A stretch of 39,720 nucleotides of DNA from Burkholderiales bacterium (GCA_947453625.1 CANGHK010000047.1:1-39720), one strand, 5' to 3'. Positions 11,929 through 22,236 are shown, counted from the first letter of the stretch. Translations and numbers: made by a program. The notes: a model not told the origin generated them from the sequence alone.

Positions 11929-12620
11929 TCGATATACCTCAGGCCGGCTTTTTCCAGTGCCTCGCGCATCTTGTACATGTCCAGCCCCAGCACGCCGGCC
12001 GCCAGCTTGGCGCGCTTGTCGGTCTCGTTGGCCTCGCGTGCCTCGGCCGCGTCGGCCACCTGCTGGGCGATCGCTGCCGGCACCACCACCACGCCATCGG
12101 CGTCGGCGATCACCACGTCACCAGGGTTGACCACCACGCCGGCGCAGACCACCGGGATATTGACCGAGCCCAGCGTGGCCTTGATCGTGCCCTTGGCATT
12201 GACGGCGCGCGAGAAGACCGGGAAATTCATCTCGGTCAGGTCCTTCACGTCGCGCACGCCGCCGTCTATGACCAATCCCAGGGCCCCTCTGGCCCTAAAA
12301 CTGGTGGCCAGCAGGTCGCCGAAGAAACCGTCCTCGTTGTCGCTGGTGCAGGCCGCCACCACCACGTCGCCGGTCTGCAACTGCTCGGCCGCCACATGCA
12401 TCATCCAGTTGTCGCCCGGCTGCAGCAGCACCGTCACCGCCGTGCCGCAGACATGGGCCCCGGTGTAGATGCCCTTCATGTAGGGCTTCATCAGGCCCAC
12501 GCGCCCCATCGCTTCGTGGATCGTCGCGACACCGAATCGCGAGAGCTTCTCGACCGCGGCGCAGTCGGCGCGGACGATGTTGCGCTTGACCACACCGAGA
12601 ACATTCACCAGTTGATTCAT
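11925..12620 (-). CDS. ligK: 4-carboxy-4-hydroxy-2-oxoadipate aldolase
   Basis: An RraA-fold class II aldolase (LigK/PmdF) that cleaves 4-carboxy-4-hydroxy-2-oxoadipate to pyruvate and oxaloacetate and commonly also decarboxylates oxaloacetate. It has 231 residues with the substrate motif QPGDNWMMH (68-76) and the catalytic pair R123-D124 in GGVRD; that numbering agrees with what I recall for characterised family members and supports the ATG at 12620. An in-frame GTG at 12632 has a better ribosome site (AGGGG) and remains possible. The C-terminus KAGLRYID matches the family. The stop overlaps the TTG start of the following dehydrogenase. Confidence 0.93.
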   Translation of the reverse strand: MNQLVNVLGVVKRNIVRADCAAVEKLSRFGVATIHEAMGRVGLMKPYMKGIYTGAHVCGTAVTVLLQPGDNWMMHVAAEQLQTGDVVVAACTSDNEDGFFGDLLATSFRARGALGLVIDGGVRDVKDLTEMNFPVFSRAVNAKGTIKATLGSVNIPVVCAGVVVNPGDVVIADADGVVVVPAAIAQQVADAAEAREANETDKRAKLAAGVLGLDMYKMREALEKAGLRYID

Positions 12621-12634
12621 GGGCAGGCTCACGA

Positions 12635-13663
12635 TCAGATTCCCCTGGCTTTCAGCGCGGCGTCCAGCCGCGGGAAGACCCGGCGCGCATTGCCTTCGTA
12701 GATCGCATGGCGGTCATCGCCGACGACGATGGAAGAGGCCTCGATGTAGCGCTTGGTGTCGTCGAAGTAGAAGCCTGTCTCGGGGTCGATACCGCGCACC
12801 GCGCCTATCATCTCGCTGGCGAACAGGATGTTCTTCACCGGGATCACTTTGGTCAGCAGGTCGATGCCTGGCTGGTGGTAGACACAGGTGTCGAAGAAGA
12901 TGTTGTTCAGCAGATGGTCTTGCAGCAGCGGTTTTTTGAGCTCCTGCGCCAGCCCGCGGAAGCGCCCCCAGTGGTAGGGCACCGCGCCGCCGCCATGCGG
13001 GATGATGAAGCGCAGGGTCGGGAAGTCGGTGAACAAGTCCGAGGTCAGGCACTGCATGAAGGCCGTCGTGTCGGCATTCAGGTAATGCGCGCCGGTGGTG
13101 TGGAAGCAGGCGTTGCAGCTGGTCGACACATGGATCATCGCCGGGATGTCGTACTCGACCATCTTCTCGTAGATCGGATACCAGGCCCGGTCGCTCAAGG
13201 GTGGTGAAGTCCAATGGCCGCCCGACGGGTCGGGGTTCAGGTTGATGCCGACATTGCCGAACTGCTCGACGCACTTGACCAGTTCGGGGATGCTGGTGGC
13301 CGGGTCCACGCCCGGGCTTTGCGGCAGCATCGCGGCCGGGATGAAATGGTCGGGAAAGAGCTGCGCGACACGAAAGCACAGCTCGTTGCAGATCGACGCC
13401 CAGGTGCTGCTGACCTGGAAGTCGCCGATGTGGTGGGCCATGAAGCTGGCGCGCGGGCTGAAGATCGTCAGATCGCTGCCGCGCTCCTTCATCAGGCGCA
13501 ACTGGTTGGATTCGATGGTCTCGCGCAACTCGTCGTCGCTGATCTTCAGCTCGCTGACCTTGGGGCTCAGCGCCGGGTCCTGGATGCCGGCAATCTGCCG
13601 GTTGCGCCAGATCTCCAGCGCCTTGGGCGCGGTGGTGTAGTGGCCGTGGCAATCGATGATCAT
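12635..13663 (-). CDS. ligJ: 4-oxalomesaconate hydratase
   Basis: An amidohydrolase-fold hydratase (LigJ/PmdE) that adds water to 4-oxalomesaconate, giving 4-carboxy-4-hydroxy-2-oxoadipate, the substrate of LigK. The 342-residue protein opens with the zinc-site motif DCHGHY (H6, H8). It carries further candidate metal residues in MIHVSTSCN and [16 protein letters not shown], and the ACMSD-like C-terminal segment [10 protein letters not shown]. The ATG at 13663 has an AGGAG site upstream. It lies 40 bp after the ModA-like gene and is the first catabolic enzyme gene in the transcript. The family is clear; hydratase rather than decarboxylase activity is inferred from similarity to LigJ and from position. 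Confidence 0.92.
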   Translation of the reverse strand: MIIDCHGHYTTAPKALEIWRNRQIAGIQDPALSPKVSELKISDDELRETIESNQLRLMKERGSDLTIFSPRASFMAHHIGDFQVSSTWASICNELCFRVAQLFPDHFIPAAMLPQSPGVDPATSIPELVKCVEQFGNVGINLNPDPSGGHWTSPPLSDRAWYPIYEKMVEYDIPAMIHVSTSCNACFHTTGAHYLNADTTAFMQCLTSDLFTDFPTLRFIIPHGGGAVPYHWGRFRGLAQELKKPLLQDHLLNNIFFDTCVYHQPGIDLLTKVIPVKNILFASEMIGAVRGIDPETGFYFDDTKRYIEASSIVVGDDRHAIYEGNARRVFPRLDAALKARGI

Positions 13664-13703
13664 CGGGGACTCCTGGGAAGCTTTGTGGTGTTGGGCGGGC
13701 CGC

Positions 13704-14402
13704 TCAGCCCGGCGCCATGCCGTGGCGCCGCTTGGCTTGGGCGGCCAGCGGTGAAATCAGGAAATCGAGCAATGCGCCGGCTTCGGCAGGCTGTTCGCAG
13801 GCGCTGCACAGGGCCGCCGAGAAGACGGTGACGATCTGCACTGCCGGCGGCAGCGGGCCGACCACCTGTATGCCCTCGAGGTGCATCAGCTCACTGAACT
13901 GCTGGAAGCCGATCTCGACTTCGCCACGCGCCACCAGCGCGCCCACCGGGATGCCGGCCGGCGCCAGGACAAGGCGATCGCCCAGGGTCTCGGCGATGCC
14001 CCAGCGCTCGAACAGTTTGATCAATTGCACACCGCTCGGTCCGGTGGAATAGCCGATGCTGTGGGCCGCCAGCACAGCCCGGCGCAGCGCGGCCTCGCTG
14101 CCGATGTCGGGCTGCGCGGCGCCGGCACGCACCGCGACGGCGACCCCCGAAGACACCAGATCGACCTTGGTGGTGCCCAGCACGCGGCCGCTGCCGGCCA
14201 GGCGATCGACCGCGTCGGACGCGAGCACGACCAGGTCGAAGACCTCGCCAGCCTGTACCCGACTGGCGGCGTCCACGCCGCCGACCGACTCGAACACCAC
14301 GTCGACGCCATGCTGCTGCCGGTAATCGGCCGCCAGCACGGCCAACAGCGCGCGCGTGGCCATCGACGAGATGCCGCGGAGCCGCACCTTCTTCGTGTTC
14401 AT
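13704..14402 (-). CDS. ModA-like substrate-binding protein without signal peptide
   Basis: A 232-residue type II periplasmic-binding-fold protein resembling molybdate-binding ModA: an N-terminal strand followed by SSMATRALL, a central region with YSTGPSGVQL and PVGALVARGEVEIGFQQFSEL, and a C-terminal helix. It starts at the ATG at 14402, which has an AGGAA site eight bases upstream. From this start there is no signal peptide, so the protein is probably cytoplasmic, and no ModBC genes adjoin it. It sits between the LysR regulator and ligJ in the same direction. A ligand-sensing or small-molecule buffering role in the aromatic pathway is possible; molybdate transport is unlikely. Confidence 0.8.
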   Translation of the reverse strand: MNTKKVRLRGISSMATRALLAVLAADYRQQHGVDVVFESVGGVDAASRVQAGEVFDLVVLASDAVDRLAGSGRVLGTTKVDLVSSGVAVAVRAGAAQPDIGSEAALRRAVLAAHSIGYSTGPSGVQLIKLFERWGIAETLGDRLVLAPAGIPVGALVARGEVEIGFQQFSELMHLEGIQVVGPLPPAVQIVTVFSAALCSACEQPAEAGALLDFLISPLAAQAKRRHGMAPG

Positions 14403-14543
14403 CGCGAACGGTTCCTGCGGCTGCGCAGGCCGCTCGTCATCGGGCGAAAGGGGATCGAGGTGGGCATGGTCGGGCGGCAAACGGCTGGGTGATGGTGCAT
14501 GGATTCTGGCGTGCCCGGCATCGACTCCCCAGGCATGGCTGGT

Positions 14544-14556
14544 CATAGCAGCTATG
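14544..14556. promoter_or_regulatory. Candidate LysR operator dyad
   Basis: CATAGC-A-GCTATG is a perfect 6-1-6 inverted repeat in the 185-bp spacer between the LysR regulator stop and the ModA-like gene start, 142 bp upstream of the latter. ATA and TAT half-sites flanking a short core resemble LysR-type binding sites. A plausible reading is the operator of the protocatechuate operon bound by the adjacent LysR protein; no strong sigma-70 hexamers were recognised beside it. Confidence 0.45.
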
Positions 14557-14587
14557 CCGAAACAGCATCTTCATCGAGGCTGATCCC

Positions 14588-15523
14588 TCATCCTGGCTGC
14601 GACGACACCGCGTTGCTCTGCGGCAAAGCGCGCACCAGTTCGGTCAGCAAACGGGTGGCCTGGCGCATCAAGGGACTGGTCCGCTTGTGCGCCGACACCG
14701 CCAGGCACAACATGCTGTTGAGCTTGGGATCGACCAGCGGGCGTACCCGCAGTTGGTCGGCGTGGCCTGACGCCGCCACCGCGCTGGCATGCAGCACCGC
14801 ATGGCCATAGCCGGCGCGCACCAGGTCGACGATCGCGGCGATGCTCGACACCTCCCAGGCGATGCTGAGCTTGATCCCCGCCAGCACGGCCTGGGTCTCC
14901 AGCAGTTTGCGGATCGCATGGCCGCGCTCTGGCACGATCAGCGGCCAATGCGGCAACTCGCGCAGCGGCAGCGCAGCCCCGGTGTCGCTGTCTTTGCAAG
15001 CGCCGGCCGCCGCGGGCGACACCAGGCACAGCGCTTCCTCGGTCACCGGCGTGATCTCCAGCGCCGGTTGGGCCTCGGGGTTGTAGAGCAGGCCCAGATC
15101 GACCCGGCCGGTGGCAATCCATTCGCTGATGTGGCTGGACAGCCCTTCGACGATCGCCAGCCTGGCCAGCGGCAGCCGGCGCTGGAATCCGTCGATCAGC
15201 GGCAGCGTCAGCTGGCGGCCCACCGACGGCGGCAGGCCGACGGTGATGCGGCCCAGCGGCGCGTCGCGGCTCGCGCCCATGTCCTGCTCGGCCTGGGCCA
15301 GCGCCTGCAGGATGTTGACGCCATGCTCGTACAGGCGCCGGCCGGCCTCGGTCAGCACCACGCCACGGCCATTGCGCAGCAGCAGGGTCTCGCGCAGGTC
15401 GGTCTCCAGCGATCGCACCTGGCGGCTCAACGCCGGCTGGGCGATGTCGAGCACCAGCGCGGCCTTGCTGAAGCTGCCCAGTTCGGCCACATGCACGAAG
15501 TATTCGAGTTGCTTGAAGTTCAT
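14588..15523 (-). CDS. LysR-family regulator, probably of the protocatechuate operon
   Basis: A 311-residue LysR-type transcription factor. The N-terminal winged helix-turn-helix starts MNFKQLEYFVHVAELGSFSK with the recognition segment AQPALSRQVRSLE, and residues 90-300 form the effector-binding domain. It is encoded upstream of and in the same direction as the lig genes, so it is the obvious candidate for a LigR/PmdR-like activator responding to protocatechuate or a pathway intermediate; this is inferred from position only. The ATG at 15523 begins the HTH; the upstream in-frame extension overlaps the preceding gene and is not used. It lies 16 bp after the Bug protein gene and may be cotranscribed with it. 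Confidence 0.92.
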   Translation of the reverse strand: MNFKQLEYFVHVAELGSFSKAALVLDIAQPALSRQVRSLETDLRETLLLRNGRGVVLTEAGRRLYEHGVNILQALAQAEQDMGASRDAPLGRITVGLPPSVGRQLTLPLIDGFQRRLPLARLAIVEGLSSHISEWIATGRVDLGLLYNPEAQPALEITPVTEEALCLVSPAAAGACKDSDTGAALPLRELPHWPLIVPERGHAIRKLLETQAVLAGIKLSIAWEVSSIAAIVDLVRAGYGHAVLHASAVAASGHADQLRVRPLVDPKLNSMLCLAVSAHKRTSPLMRQATRLLTELVRALPQSNAVSSQPG

Positions 15524-15539
15524 TGCGCGGGCCGCTGGC

Positions 15540-16574
15540 TCAGGACGCTTCGATGCGCGCGGCGCGCACCACATCTGCCCAATGCCGGGTCTCGGCGGCC
15601 AGCCATTGACGCAACTGGTCGGGCGTGCCGCCCTGGGGCCGCACGCCCAGAGCGCGCAACTGGCGCTGCAGCGCCGGCTGGGCCAGGGCCTGGTTGGCCG
15701 CCGCGTTCAGCCGCGCCAGCACCTCGGGCGGCGTGTGCGCCGGCGCGGCCAGCGCGTTCCAGGAACTGAGCTCGAATCGCTGCAGCGCCGGACCGCCGGC
15801 CTCGATCAGCGTCGGCACTTCGGGCAGGTCGACAAAGCGCTGCGCCGAACTGACGGCCAACGCCCGCAACACGCCCAGGCCGCTGTCGGCACTGCCCAGT
15901 TGCGGCAGCCAGGGCCCGAGGATCTCGAAAGCCGCGTCGATCTCGCCACCACGCAGCGCGCCCAGCACCGCCGGCGTGCCCTTGTAGGGCACGACCAGCG
16001 CGTCCAGGCCGGCGAGTTGCTTGAACCACTCGGCCGCCAGGTGCTGGGTGCTGCCCACCGCCACGCTGCCCAAGGTCAACTTGCCGGGTTGAGCGCGGGC
16101 GAAGTCCAGCAACTGGGCCGGGGTCTTGAATCGCGACCCGGCGGCGACGAAAAGCGCCAGGTCGAAGCGCGCCAGCAGGCAGACCGGAGCGAAATCCTTT
16201 TGCGCATCGAAGGGCAGCTTGCGGAACAGGCTGGGTGCGACCGCATGGCCGTTGCTCATCAGCAGCAGCGTGTGGCCGTCGGGCGCAGCACTGGCCACCG
16301 CCTGGCTGGCCGTGATGCTGCCGGCACTGGGCCGGTTGTCCACCACCATCGGCTGGCCCAACAGCGGCGCCATCGCCTGCGCCACCGCCCGCGCCGTCAG
16401 GTCGGCGATGCCGCCCGGGCCGAAGGGCACCAGCAAGGTGATCGCGCGGCGCGGAAAGGTCGATGTCTGGGCCGATGCCGGCAGCACGCTGGAGGCCACG
16501 GCGGCCAGCGCGATGCGGCGCGACATGGTGGGCGCCGCCGTTACGGCTCGCCGGGCGGGTGGGGACTGATGCAT
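15540..16574 (-). CDS. Bug/TctC family extracytoplasmic solute-binding protein
   Basis: A tripartite tricarboxylate transporter-type receptor (Bug family), 344 residues from the ATG at 16574, or 328 from an internal ATG at 16526. The N-terminus has twin arginines, a hydrophobic stretch and an AxA-like cleavage site before TSTFPRRAITL, so it is exported. The hallmark segments VPFGPGGIADLTAR, VVDNRPSAGS and YKGTPAVLGALRGGEIDAAF are present. No TctA or TctB membrane partners lie nearby, as is common for the many orphan Bug proteins in Burkholderiales. Placement before the LysR and lig genes suggests an aromatic acid or dicarboxylate ligand. It is divergent from the flavin reductase gene, with 109 bp between them. 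Confidence 0.9.
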   Translation of the reverse strand: MHQSPPARRAVTAAPTMSRRIALAAVASSVLPASAQTSTFPRRAITLLVPFGPGGIADLTARAVAQAMAPLLGQPMVVDNRPSAGSITASQAVASAAPDGHTLLLMSNGHAVAPSLFRKLPFDAQKDFAPVCLLARFDLALFVAAGSRFKTPAQLLDFARAQPGKLTLGSVAVGSTQHLAAEWFKQLAGLDALVVPYKGTPAVLGALRGGEIDAAFEILGPWLPQLGSADSGLGVLRALAVSSAQRFVDLPEVPTLIEAGGPALQRFELSSWNALAAPAHTPPEVLARLNAAANQALAQPALQRQLRALGVRPQGGTPDQLRQWLAAETRHWADVVRAARIEAS

Positions 16575-16683
16575 GACGGGGCAGGGTTCAAGGGCAAGTT
16601 CGCGGCCATTGTCCGGCAGCCCGGCCCGCCGACGCCAAAGCCCCGATACTGGCCAGCCCCTTCCTGCTCCCTCCCCCATCACC

Positions 16684-17361
16684 ATGCACTATCCCACCTC
16701 GGCCCGCGCGCCCGGCCTGAAGTTCGACCCCTTCAAGGCGCTGGCGGTGCCGCGCCCGATCGGCTGGATCGCCAGCGTCGACCGCGACGGCGTGCCCAAC
16801 CTCGCGCCCTACAGCTTTTTCAACGCCATCAGCGACCGGCCGCCGATGGTGATGTTCTCGTCGGGCGGGCGCAAGGACAGCCTGCGCAACATCGAGGCCA
16901 CGGGCGAGTTCACCTGCTCGATCGCCAACTGGGACTTGCGCGAGGCGATGAACCTGAGCTCGGCGCCGGTGGCCCCCGGGGTGGACGAATTCGCCCTGGC
17001 CGGCCTGGCGCCTGCCGCGTCGATGCTGGTCAAGCCACCGCGGGTGGCGGCAGCGCCGGCGGCCTTCGAGTGCCGGCTGTGGAAGACGATCGCCCTGCCC
17101 GCGCAGCCCGGACGCGACGGCGCGCCGGGCGAGGGCTACACCCTGGTGATCGGCGAGGTGGTGGCGGTCTATATAGCCGACGCCTTCATCGAAGACGGCA
17201 TCGTGCAGACCGGCAAGATGCGGCCGCTGGCCCGCCTCGGCTACATGGACTACGCGGTGGTCTCGCCGGAAAGCATGTTCACGCTGAACCGGCCGACCGC
17301 CAGTGCGGACGGCCAGTCGGCCAGCGTGCAGGCCGGCCCCTGGGACGGCGTCTACCGCTAG
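16684..17361 (+). CDS. Flavin reductase-like FMN-binding protein
   Basis: A 225-residue protein of the flavin reductase-like split-barrel family, which reduces or binds FMN. The conserved N-terminal segment VPRPIGWIASVDRDGVPNLAPYSFF and the following PPMVMFSSGGRKDSLRN cover the flavin-phosphate site. The ATG at 16684 begins the domain; there is no good ribosome site, and the upstream frame is open but unlike the family. It is divergent from the Bug gene and convergent with the acyl-CoA dehydrogenase gene. A partner oxygenase is not visible nearby, so the role is unassigned. Confidence 0.88.
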   Translation: MHYPTSARAPGLKFDPFKALAVPRPIGWIASVDRDGVPNLAPYSFFNAISDRPPMVMFSSGGRKDSLRNIEATGEFTCSIANWDLREAMNLSSAPVAPGVDEFALAGLAPAASMLVKPPRVAAAPAAFECRLWKTIALPAQPGRDGAPGEGYTLVIGEVVAVYIADAFIEDGIVQTGKMRPLARLGYMDYAVVSPESMFTLNRPTASADGQSASVQAGPWDGVYR

Positions 17362-17381
17362 CCCTTGCTGGCCTCCCTGAT

Positions 17382-17404
17382 GGCCTCCCCTCGGCGGGGA
17401 GGCC
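17382..17404. terminator. Hairpin between convergent genes
   Basis: A perfect nine-base-pair stem (GGCCTCCCC with GGGGAGGCC) and a five-base loop lies in the 49-bp gap between the convergent flavin reductase and acyl-CoA dehydrogenase genes. It has no T-run on either side, so it could be a bidirectional terminator of the weaker kind or an mRNA 3'-end stabiliser. Confidence 0.5.
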
Positions 17405-17410
17405 GCAAGC

Positions 17411-18646
<1,236 letters not shown>

Positions 18647-18901
18647 CGGAAATTCTCCTGGTCTGGGGTCGGGCTGGGTTCAATGAGTTCAGGGCTCAAG
18701 CGGCTTGCCGCCTTCCCATGCCTTCACCGCGTCGGCATTCAAGCACCGCCGCCGCGCCATGCCGGTCGCCTTGGTGACGAGCGTCCGGGGACCGTACACC
18801 GGGCTTGATCCCGCGCAAAGTCGTCTCTGCGCTTGTCAGCGCGCTGCAAACCGGCTGGCCTATGCTGCAGCGCACTTTTCTACCCATCAGGAGCTTCAGC
18901 C

Positions 18902-20089
18902 ATGAGCCAAACCCGTGACGTCTACGTCGTCAGCGCCGCCCGCACCGCGATCGGCACTTTCGGCGGCACGCTGAAAGACACCCCGCCCATCGATCTGGCC
19001 ACCACTGCGATCATGGCCGCGATCGCCCGCAGCGGCGTCGACGCGGCGCAGATCGGCCATGTGGCGATGGGCACCGTGATCCCCACCGAGGCGCGTGATG
19101 CCTACCTGGGACGGGTGGCCTCGGTGGCGGCCGGCGTGCCCAAGGAGACCCCGGCCTTCAACGTCAACCGCCTCTGCGGCTCGGGCCTGCAGGCCATCAT
19201 CTCGGCCTCGCAAGCCATCATGCTGGGCGATTGCGAGTTGGCGATAGGCGCCGGCGCCGAATCGATGTCGCGCGGCATCTACTTCATGCCGGCCGCGCGC
19301 TGGGGCGCCAGGATGGGCGACACCCAACTCCTCGACTACATGGTGGGCATCCTGCACGACCCCTTCCACAAGATCCACATGGGCATCACGGCCGAGAACG
19401 TGGCCGAGCAGTTCGGCATCACAAGAGCCCAGATGGACGCGCTGGCGGTGCTGAGCCACCAGCGCGCCGCCGCCGCGATCGCCGCCGGCCGCTTCACCGA
19501 ACAGATCGTGCCGGTCGACATCGTCACCCGCAAGGGCACGGTCCAGTTTGTAACCGATGAGCATGTCAAGGCCGACACCACGCTCGAGACGCTGGGCAAG
19601 ATGCGCGCGGCGTTCAAGAAGGACGGCCTGGTGACCGCCGGCAACGCCTCGGGCGTCAATGACGGCGCCGGCGCGGTGGTGCTGGCCAGTGGCGACGCGG
19701 TCAAGAGCGGCAACCTCAAACCCCTGGCCCGGCTGGTGGGCTATGCCCACACCGGCGTCGAGCCCACCATCATGGGCATAGGCCCGGTCTCGGCGACGCG
19801 CGCCGTGCTCAAGCGCATCGGTCTGAAGGTCGCCGACCTGGACGTGATCGAGGCCAACGAGGCCTTTGCTGCGCAAGCCTGCGCGGTCAGCAAGGAACTC
19901 GACCTCGACCCGGCCAAGGTCAACCCCAACGGCTCGGGCATCTCGCTAGGCCACCCGGTGGGTGCCACCGGCGCGATCATCACGACCAAGGCGCTCTACG
20001 AGTTGGCCCGCACCGGCGGCCGCTACGCGCTGGTGACGATGTGCATAGGCGGCGGGCAAGGCATCGCGGCGGTGTTCGAGCGCTGCTGA
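18902..20089 (+). CDS. bktB: BktB-type acetyl-CoA acyltransferase (beta-ketothiolase)
   Basis: A type II thiolase of 395 residues that condenses or cleaves acyl-CoA and acetyl-CoA, for polyhydroxyalkanoate supply or beta-oxidation. The acyl-enzyme cysteine is C92 (NRLCGSGLQA), the other catalytic residues are H351 (GHPVGATGA) and C381 (MCIGGGQG), with NEAFAAQ at 319-325. Overall similarity is closest to BktB of Cupriavidus necator as I recall it, including the HDPFH and TAENVAEQ segments. The ATG at 18902 follows an AGGAG site. It is followed by an intrinsic terminator and then by the hydroxyacyl-CoA dehydrogenase gene. Confidence 0.94.
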   Translation: MSQTRDVYVVSAARTAIGTFGGTLKDTPPIDLATTAIMAAIARSGVDAAQIGHVAMGTVIPTEARDAYLGRVASVAAGVPKETPAFNVNRLCGSGLQAIISASQAIMLGDCELAIGAGAESMSRGIYFMPAARWGARMGDTQLLDYMVGILHDPFHKIHMGITAENVAEQFGITRAQMDALAVLSHQRAAAAIAAGRFTEQIVPVDIVTRKGTVQFVTDEHVKADTTLETLGKMRAAFKKDGLVTAGNASGVNDGAGAVVLASGDAVKSGNLKPLARLVGYAHTGVEPTIMGIGPVSATRAVLKRIGLKVADLDVIEANEAFAAQACAVSKELDLDPAKVNPNGSGISLGHPVGATGAIITTKALYELARTGGRYALVTMCIGGGQGIAAVFERC

Positions 20090-20109
20090 TCCGACACCAC
20101 ACCCTGAAC

Positions 20110-20144
20110 GGCCGCCAGCGCCCTGGGCCCTGGCGGCCTTTTTT
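20110..20144 (+). terminator. Intrinsic terminator after bktB
   Basis: A perfect nine-base-pair stem (GGCCGCCAG with CTGGCGGCC) closes an eleven-base loop and is followed at once by six T residues (20139-20144). It lies 20 bp after the thiolase stop and 70 bp before the next gene, so the dehydrogenase probably has its own promoter or depends on readthrough. Confidence 0.88.
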
Positions 20145-20214
20145 CCGGGCGCGGCCCGCGGGGCAGCGGTTAAGCTGCTGCACCGCAACATCGAATTTGA
20201 AAGAGGAATCCCCC

Positions 20215-21063
20215 ATGGAAATCCAGACCGTTGGCGTGATCGGCGCCGGCACGATGGGCAATGGCATTGCACAAGCCTGCGCGACTTGCGGGCTGAACGT
20301 GGTGATGGTCGACATCGACGAAGCCGCCGTGGCACGCGGCCTGGCCGCCGTGACCACCAGCCTGGATCGGCTGGTCAAGAAGGACAAGCTGACGGCCGAG
20401 GCCCGGGACAGCGCGCTCGCCCGCATCCAGGTCAGCACCCACTATGCCGCGCTGGTGCCGGCCCAGTTGGTGATCGAGGCGGCGACCGAGAACGAGGGCC
20501 TGAAGCGCAAGATCCTGGCCCAGCTCGACACGCTGCTGCCGGCCGAGACACTGGTGGCCACCAACACCAGTTCGATCTCGATCACCAAGCTGGCGGCTGC
20601 CACGACACGGCCCGACCGCTTCATCGGCATGCACTTCTTCAACCCGGTGCCCATGATGGCGCTGGTCGAGATCATCCGCGGCCTGCAGACCAGCGATGCC
20701 ACCCACGACGCCGTCAAGGCGATGGCGTTGCGGCTGGGCAAGACGCCGATCACGGTCAGGAACGCGCCGGGCTTCGTCGTCAACCGCATCCTGATCCCGA
20801 TGATCAACGAGGCCTTCTTCGTGCTGGCCGAGGGCCTGGCCAGCGCCGAGGACATCGACGCCGGCATGAAGCTGGGCTGCAACCAGCCGATAGGGCCGTT
20901 GGCGCTGGCCGACATGATCGGCCTTGATGTCTGCCTGGCAGTGATGCAGGTCTATGTCGACGAATACGCCGATTCCAAGTACCGTCCCTGCCCGCTGCTC
21001 AAGGAGATGGTGGCAGCCGGTTGGCTGGGCCGCAAGACCGGCCGCGGGGTGTACCGCTACTGA
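20215..21063 (+). CDS. hbd: 3-hydroxybutyryl-CoA dehydrogenase
   Basis: A 282-residue NAD(P)-dependent short-chain 3-hydroxyacyl-CoA dehydrogenase (Hbd/PaaH family). It interconverts acetoacetyl-CoA and 3-hydroxybutyryl-CoA. The Rossmann motif GAGTMGNGIA is at residues 10-19, NTSSISIT precedes the catalytic histidine in GMHFFNPVPMM, and the C-terminal domain starts at APGFVVNRIL. The length is that of the stand-alone enzyme without a fused hydratase. The ATG at 20215 has an AGAGGAA site. With BktB upstream it forms a C4 acyl-CoA interconversion pair, although the intrinsic terminator separates them. Confidence 0.95.
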   Translation: MEIQTVGVIGAGTMGNGIAQACATCGLNVVMVDIDEAAVARGLAAVTTSLDRLVKKDKLTAEARDSALARIQVSTHYAALVPAQLVIEAATENEGLKRKILAQLDTLLPAETLVATNTSSISITKLAAATTRPDRFIGMHFFNPVPMMALVEIIRGLQTSDATHDAVKAMALRLGKTPITVRNAPGFVVNRILIPMINEAFFVLAEGLASAEDIDAGMKLGCNQPIGPLALADMIGLDVCLAVMQVYVDEYADSKYRPCPLLKEMVAAGWLGRKTGRGVYRY

Positions 21064-21123
21064 AGCTGCGGCGGCCAGGTGGCGCAGGCCATGCAGCGCC
21101 TGCACTGCGGCCGGCCAGCCGGT

Positions 21124-22236
21124 TCAGCGGCCAGCGGCGACGGCCGCAAACATCCCGTCATCGGCCAGGCGCAAGGCAATCGACTGGAACTCGGCCGCGC
21201 AATCGACAAAGGCATCGAGCACCGCCGGGTCGAAGTGGCGGCCGCGTTCGGCCACGATCATCTCGCAGGCCCGCGCGAAAGGAATGGCCTGCTTGTAGAC
21301 CCGTCTTGAGATCAGCGCGTCGTAGACATCGGCCAGCGCCATCAGCCGGGCCGCCACGGGGATCGCCTCTCCGACCAGGCCATCGGGATAGCCCGATCCG
21401 TCCCAGTGCTCATGGTGGCTGCGAGCGATCTGCTTGGCGATCCGGAGAAATTCCATCGGGTGCGCCACGTCGCGCTCGGCATTCGAGATGGCGTCGGCGC
21501 CTATCCGGGCATGGGTCTTCATCAGTGCCCACTCGTCGGCGTCGAGCTTACCGGGCTTGAGCAGCACACTGTCGGGAATGCCCACCTTGCCGATGTCGTG
21601 CAGCGGCGCCGACTTGGCCAGCAGCGCCACCATGTGGTCATCGATCAGCTCGGCAAAGCGCACGTCTCGCTGCAGACGCCTGGCCAGCGTGCGCACATAT
21701 TCCTGGGTGCGCAGCAGGTGCTTGCCGGTCTCAGGGTCGCGGGCCTCGGCCAGCCGAGCCAGCGCATGGACGGTCACGTCCTGGATGCGCAGCGTCTCCT
21801 CCATGCGGCGCGCCACCTCGGCCTCGAGCCAGTTGTTGCGGTCGCGCATGATCTCGCGCGCCAGCTTGAGCTCGATCTGGGCGCGCACCCGCGCCATCAG
21901 GATGGGCGCCCGGATCGGCTTGGTGATGTAGTCCATCGCGCCCTGCAACAGGCCGCGCTCCTCGTCCTCCAGGCTGTCGAGCGCGGTCAGCAGGATCACC
22001 GGAATGGTCGCGGTCTCGGGCGCTTCGCGCAAGCGTCGCATCACCTCGTAGCCGTCCATCTCGGGCATCATCACGTCGAGCAGGATCAGGTCCGGTTGCG
22101 GTGACATGCGGGCCAGCTTCAGCGCCCGCGGGCCGGAATTGGCGGCCCGCACCGCATAGCCGGGCTGCAGCAACTCACCGATGACGGCGAGGTTGCCGGG
22201 GTTGTCGTCGACGATCAGGATCAGCGGCAAGGACAC
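21124..22236 (-). CDS. Response regulator with HD-GYP phosphodiesterase domain
   Basis: A two-domain response regulator of 370 residues, RpfG-like. The receiver domain has D10-D11, the phospho-acceptor D54 (LLDVMMPEMDG) and K106. After a helical linker (115-155) comes an HD-GYP domain with HD at 213-214 (PLHDIGK) and the GYP motif HHEHWDGSGYP at 274-284, so it should hydrolyse cyclic di-GMP when activated. The start is a GTG at 22236 preceded by AAGGGTGA; the receiver begins immediately. No partner histidine kinase adjoins it. It is convergent with hbd and divergent from the cobalamin-binding-type gene. Confidence 0.94.
   Translation of the reverse strand: MSLPLILIVDDNPGNLAVIGELLQPGYAVRAANSGPRALKLARMSPQPDLILLDVMMPEMDGYEVMRRLREAPETATIPVILLTALDSLEDEERGLLQGAMDYITKPIRAPILMARVRAQIELKLAREIMRDRNNWLEAEVARRMEETLRIQDVTVHALARLAEARDPETGKHLLRTQEYVRTLARRLQRDVRFAELIDDHMVALLAKSAPLHDIGKVGIPDSVLLKPGKLDADEWALMKTHARIGADAISNAERDVAHPMEFLRIAKQIARSHHEHWDGSGYPDGLVGEAIPVAARLMALADVYDALISRRVYKQAIPFARACEMIVAERGRHFDPAVLDAFVDCAAEFQSIALRLADDGMFAAVAAGR

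Noticed and set aside
21084-21103. Hairpin between hbd and the HD-GYP gene as a terminator
   Set aside because: Only a six-base-pair stem with an eight-base loop and no T-run on either strand; too weak to call.
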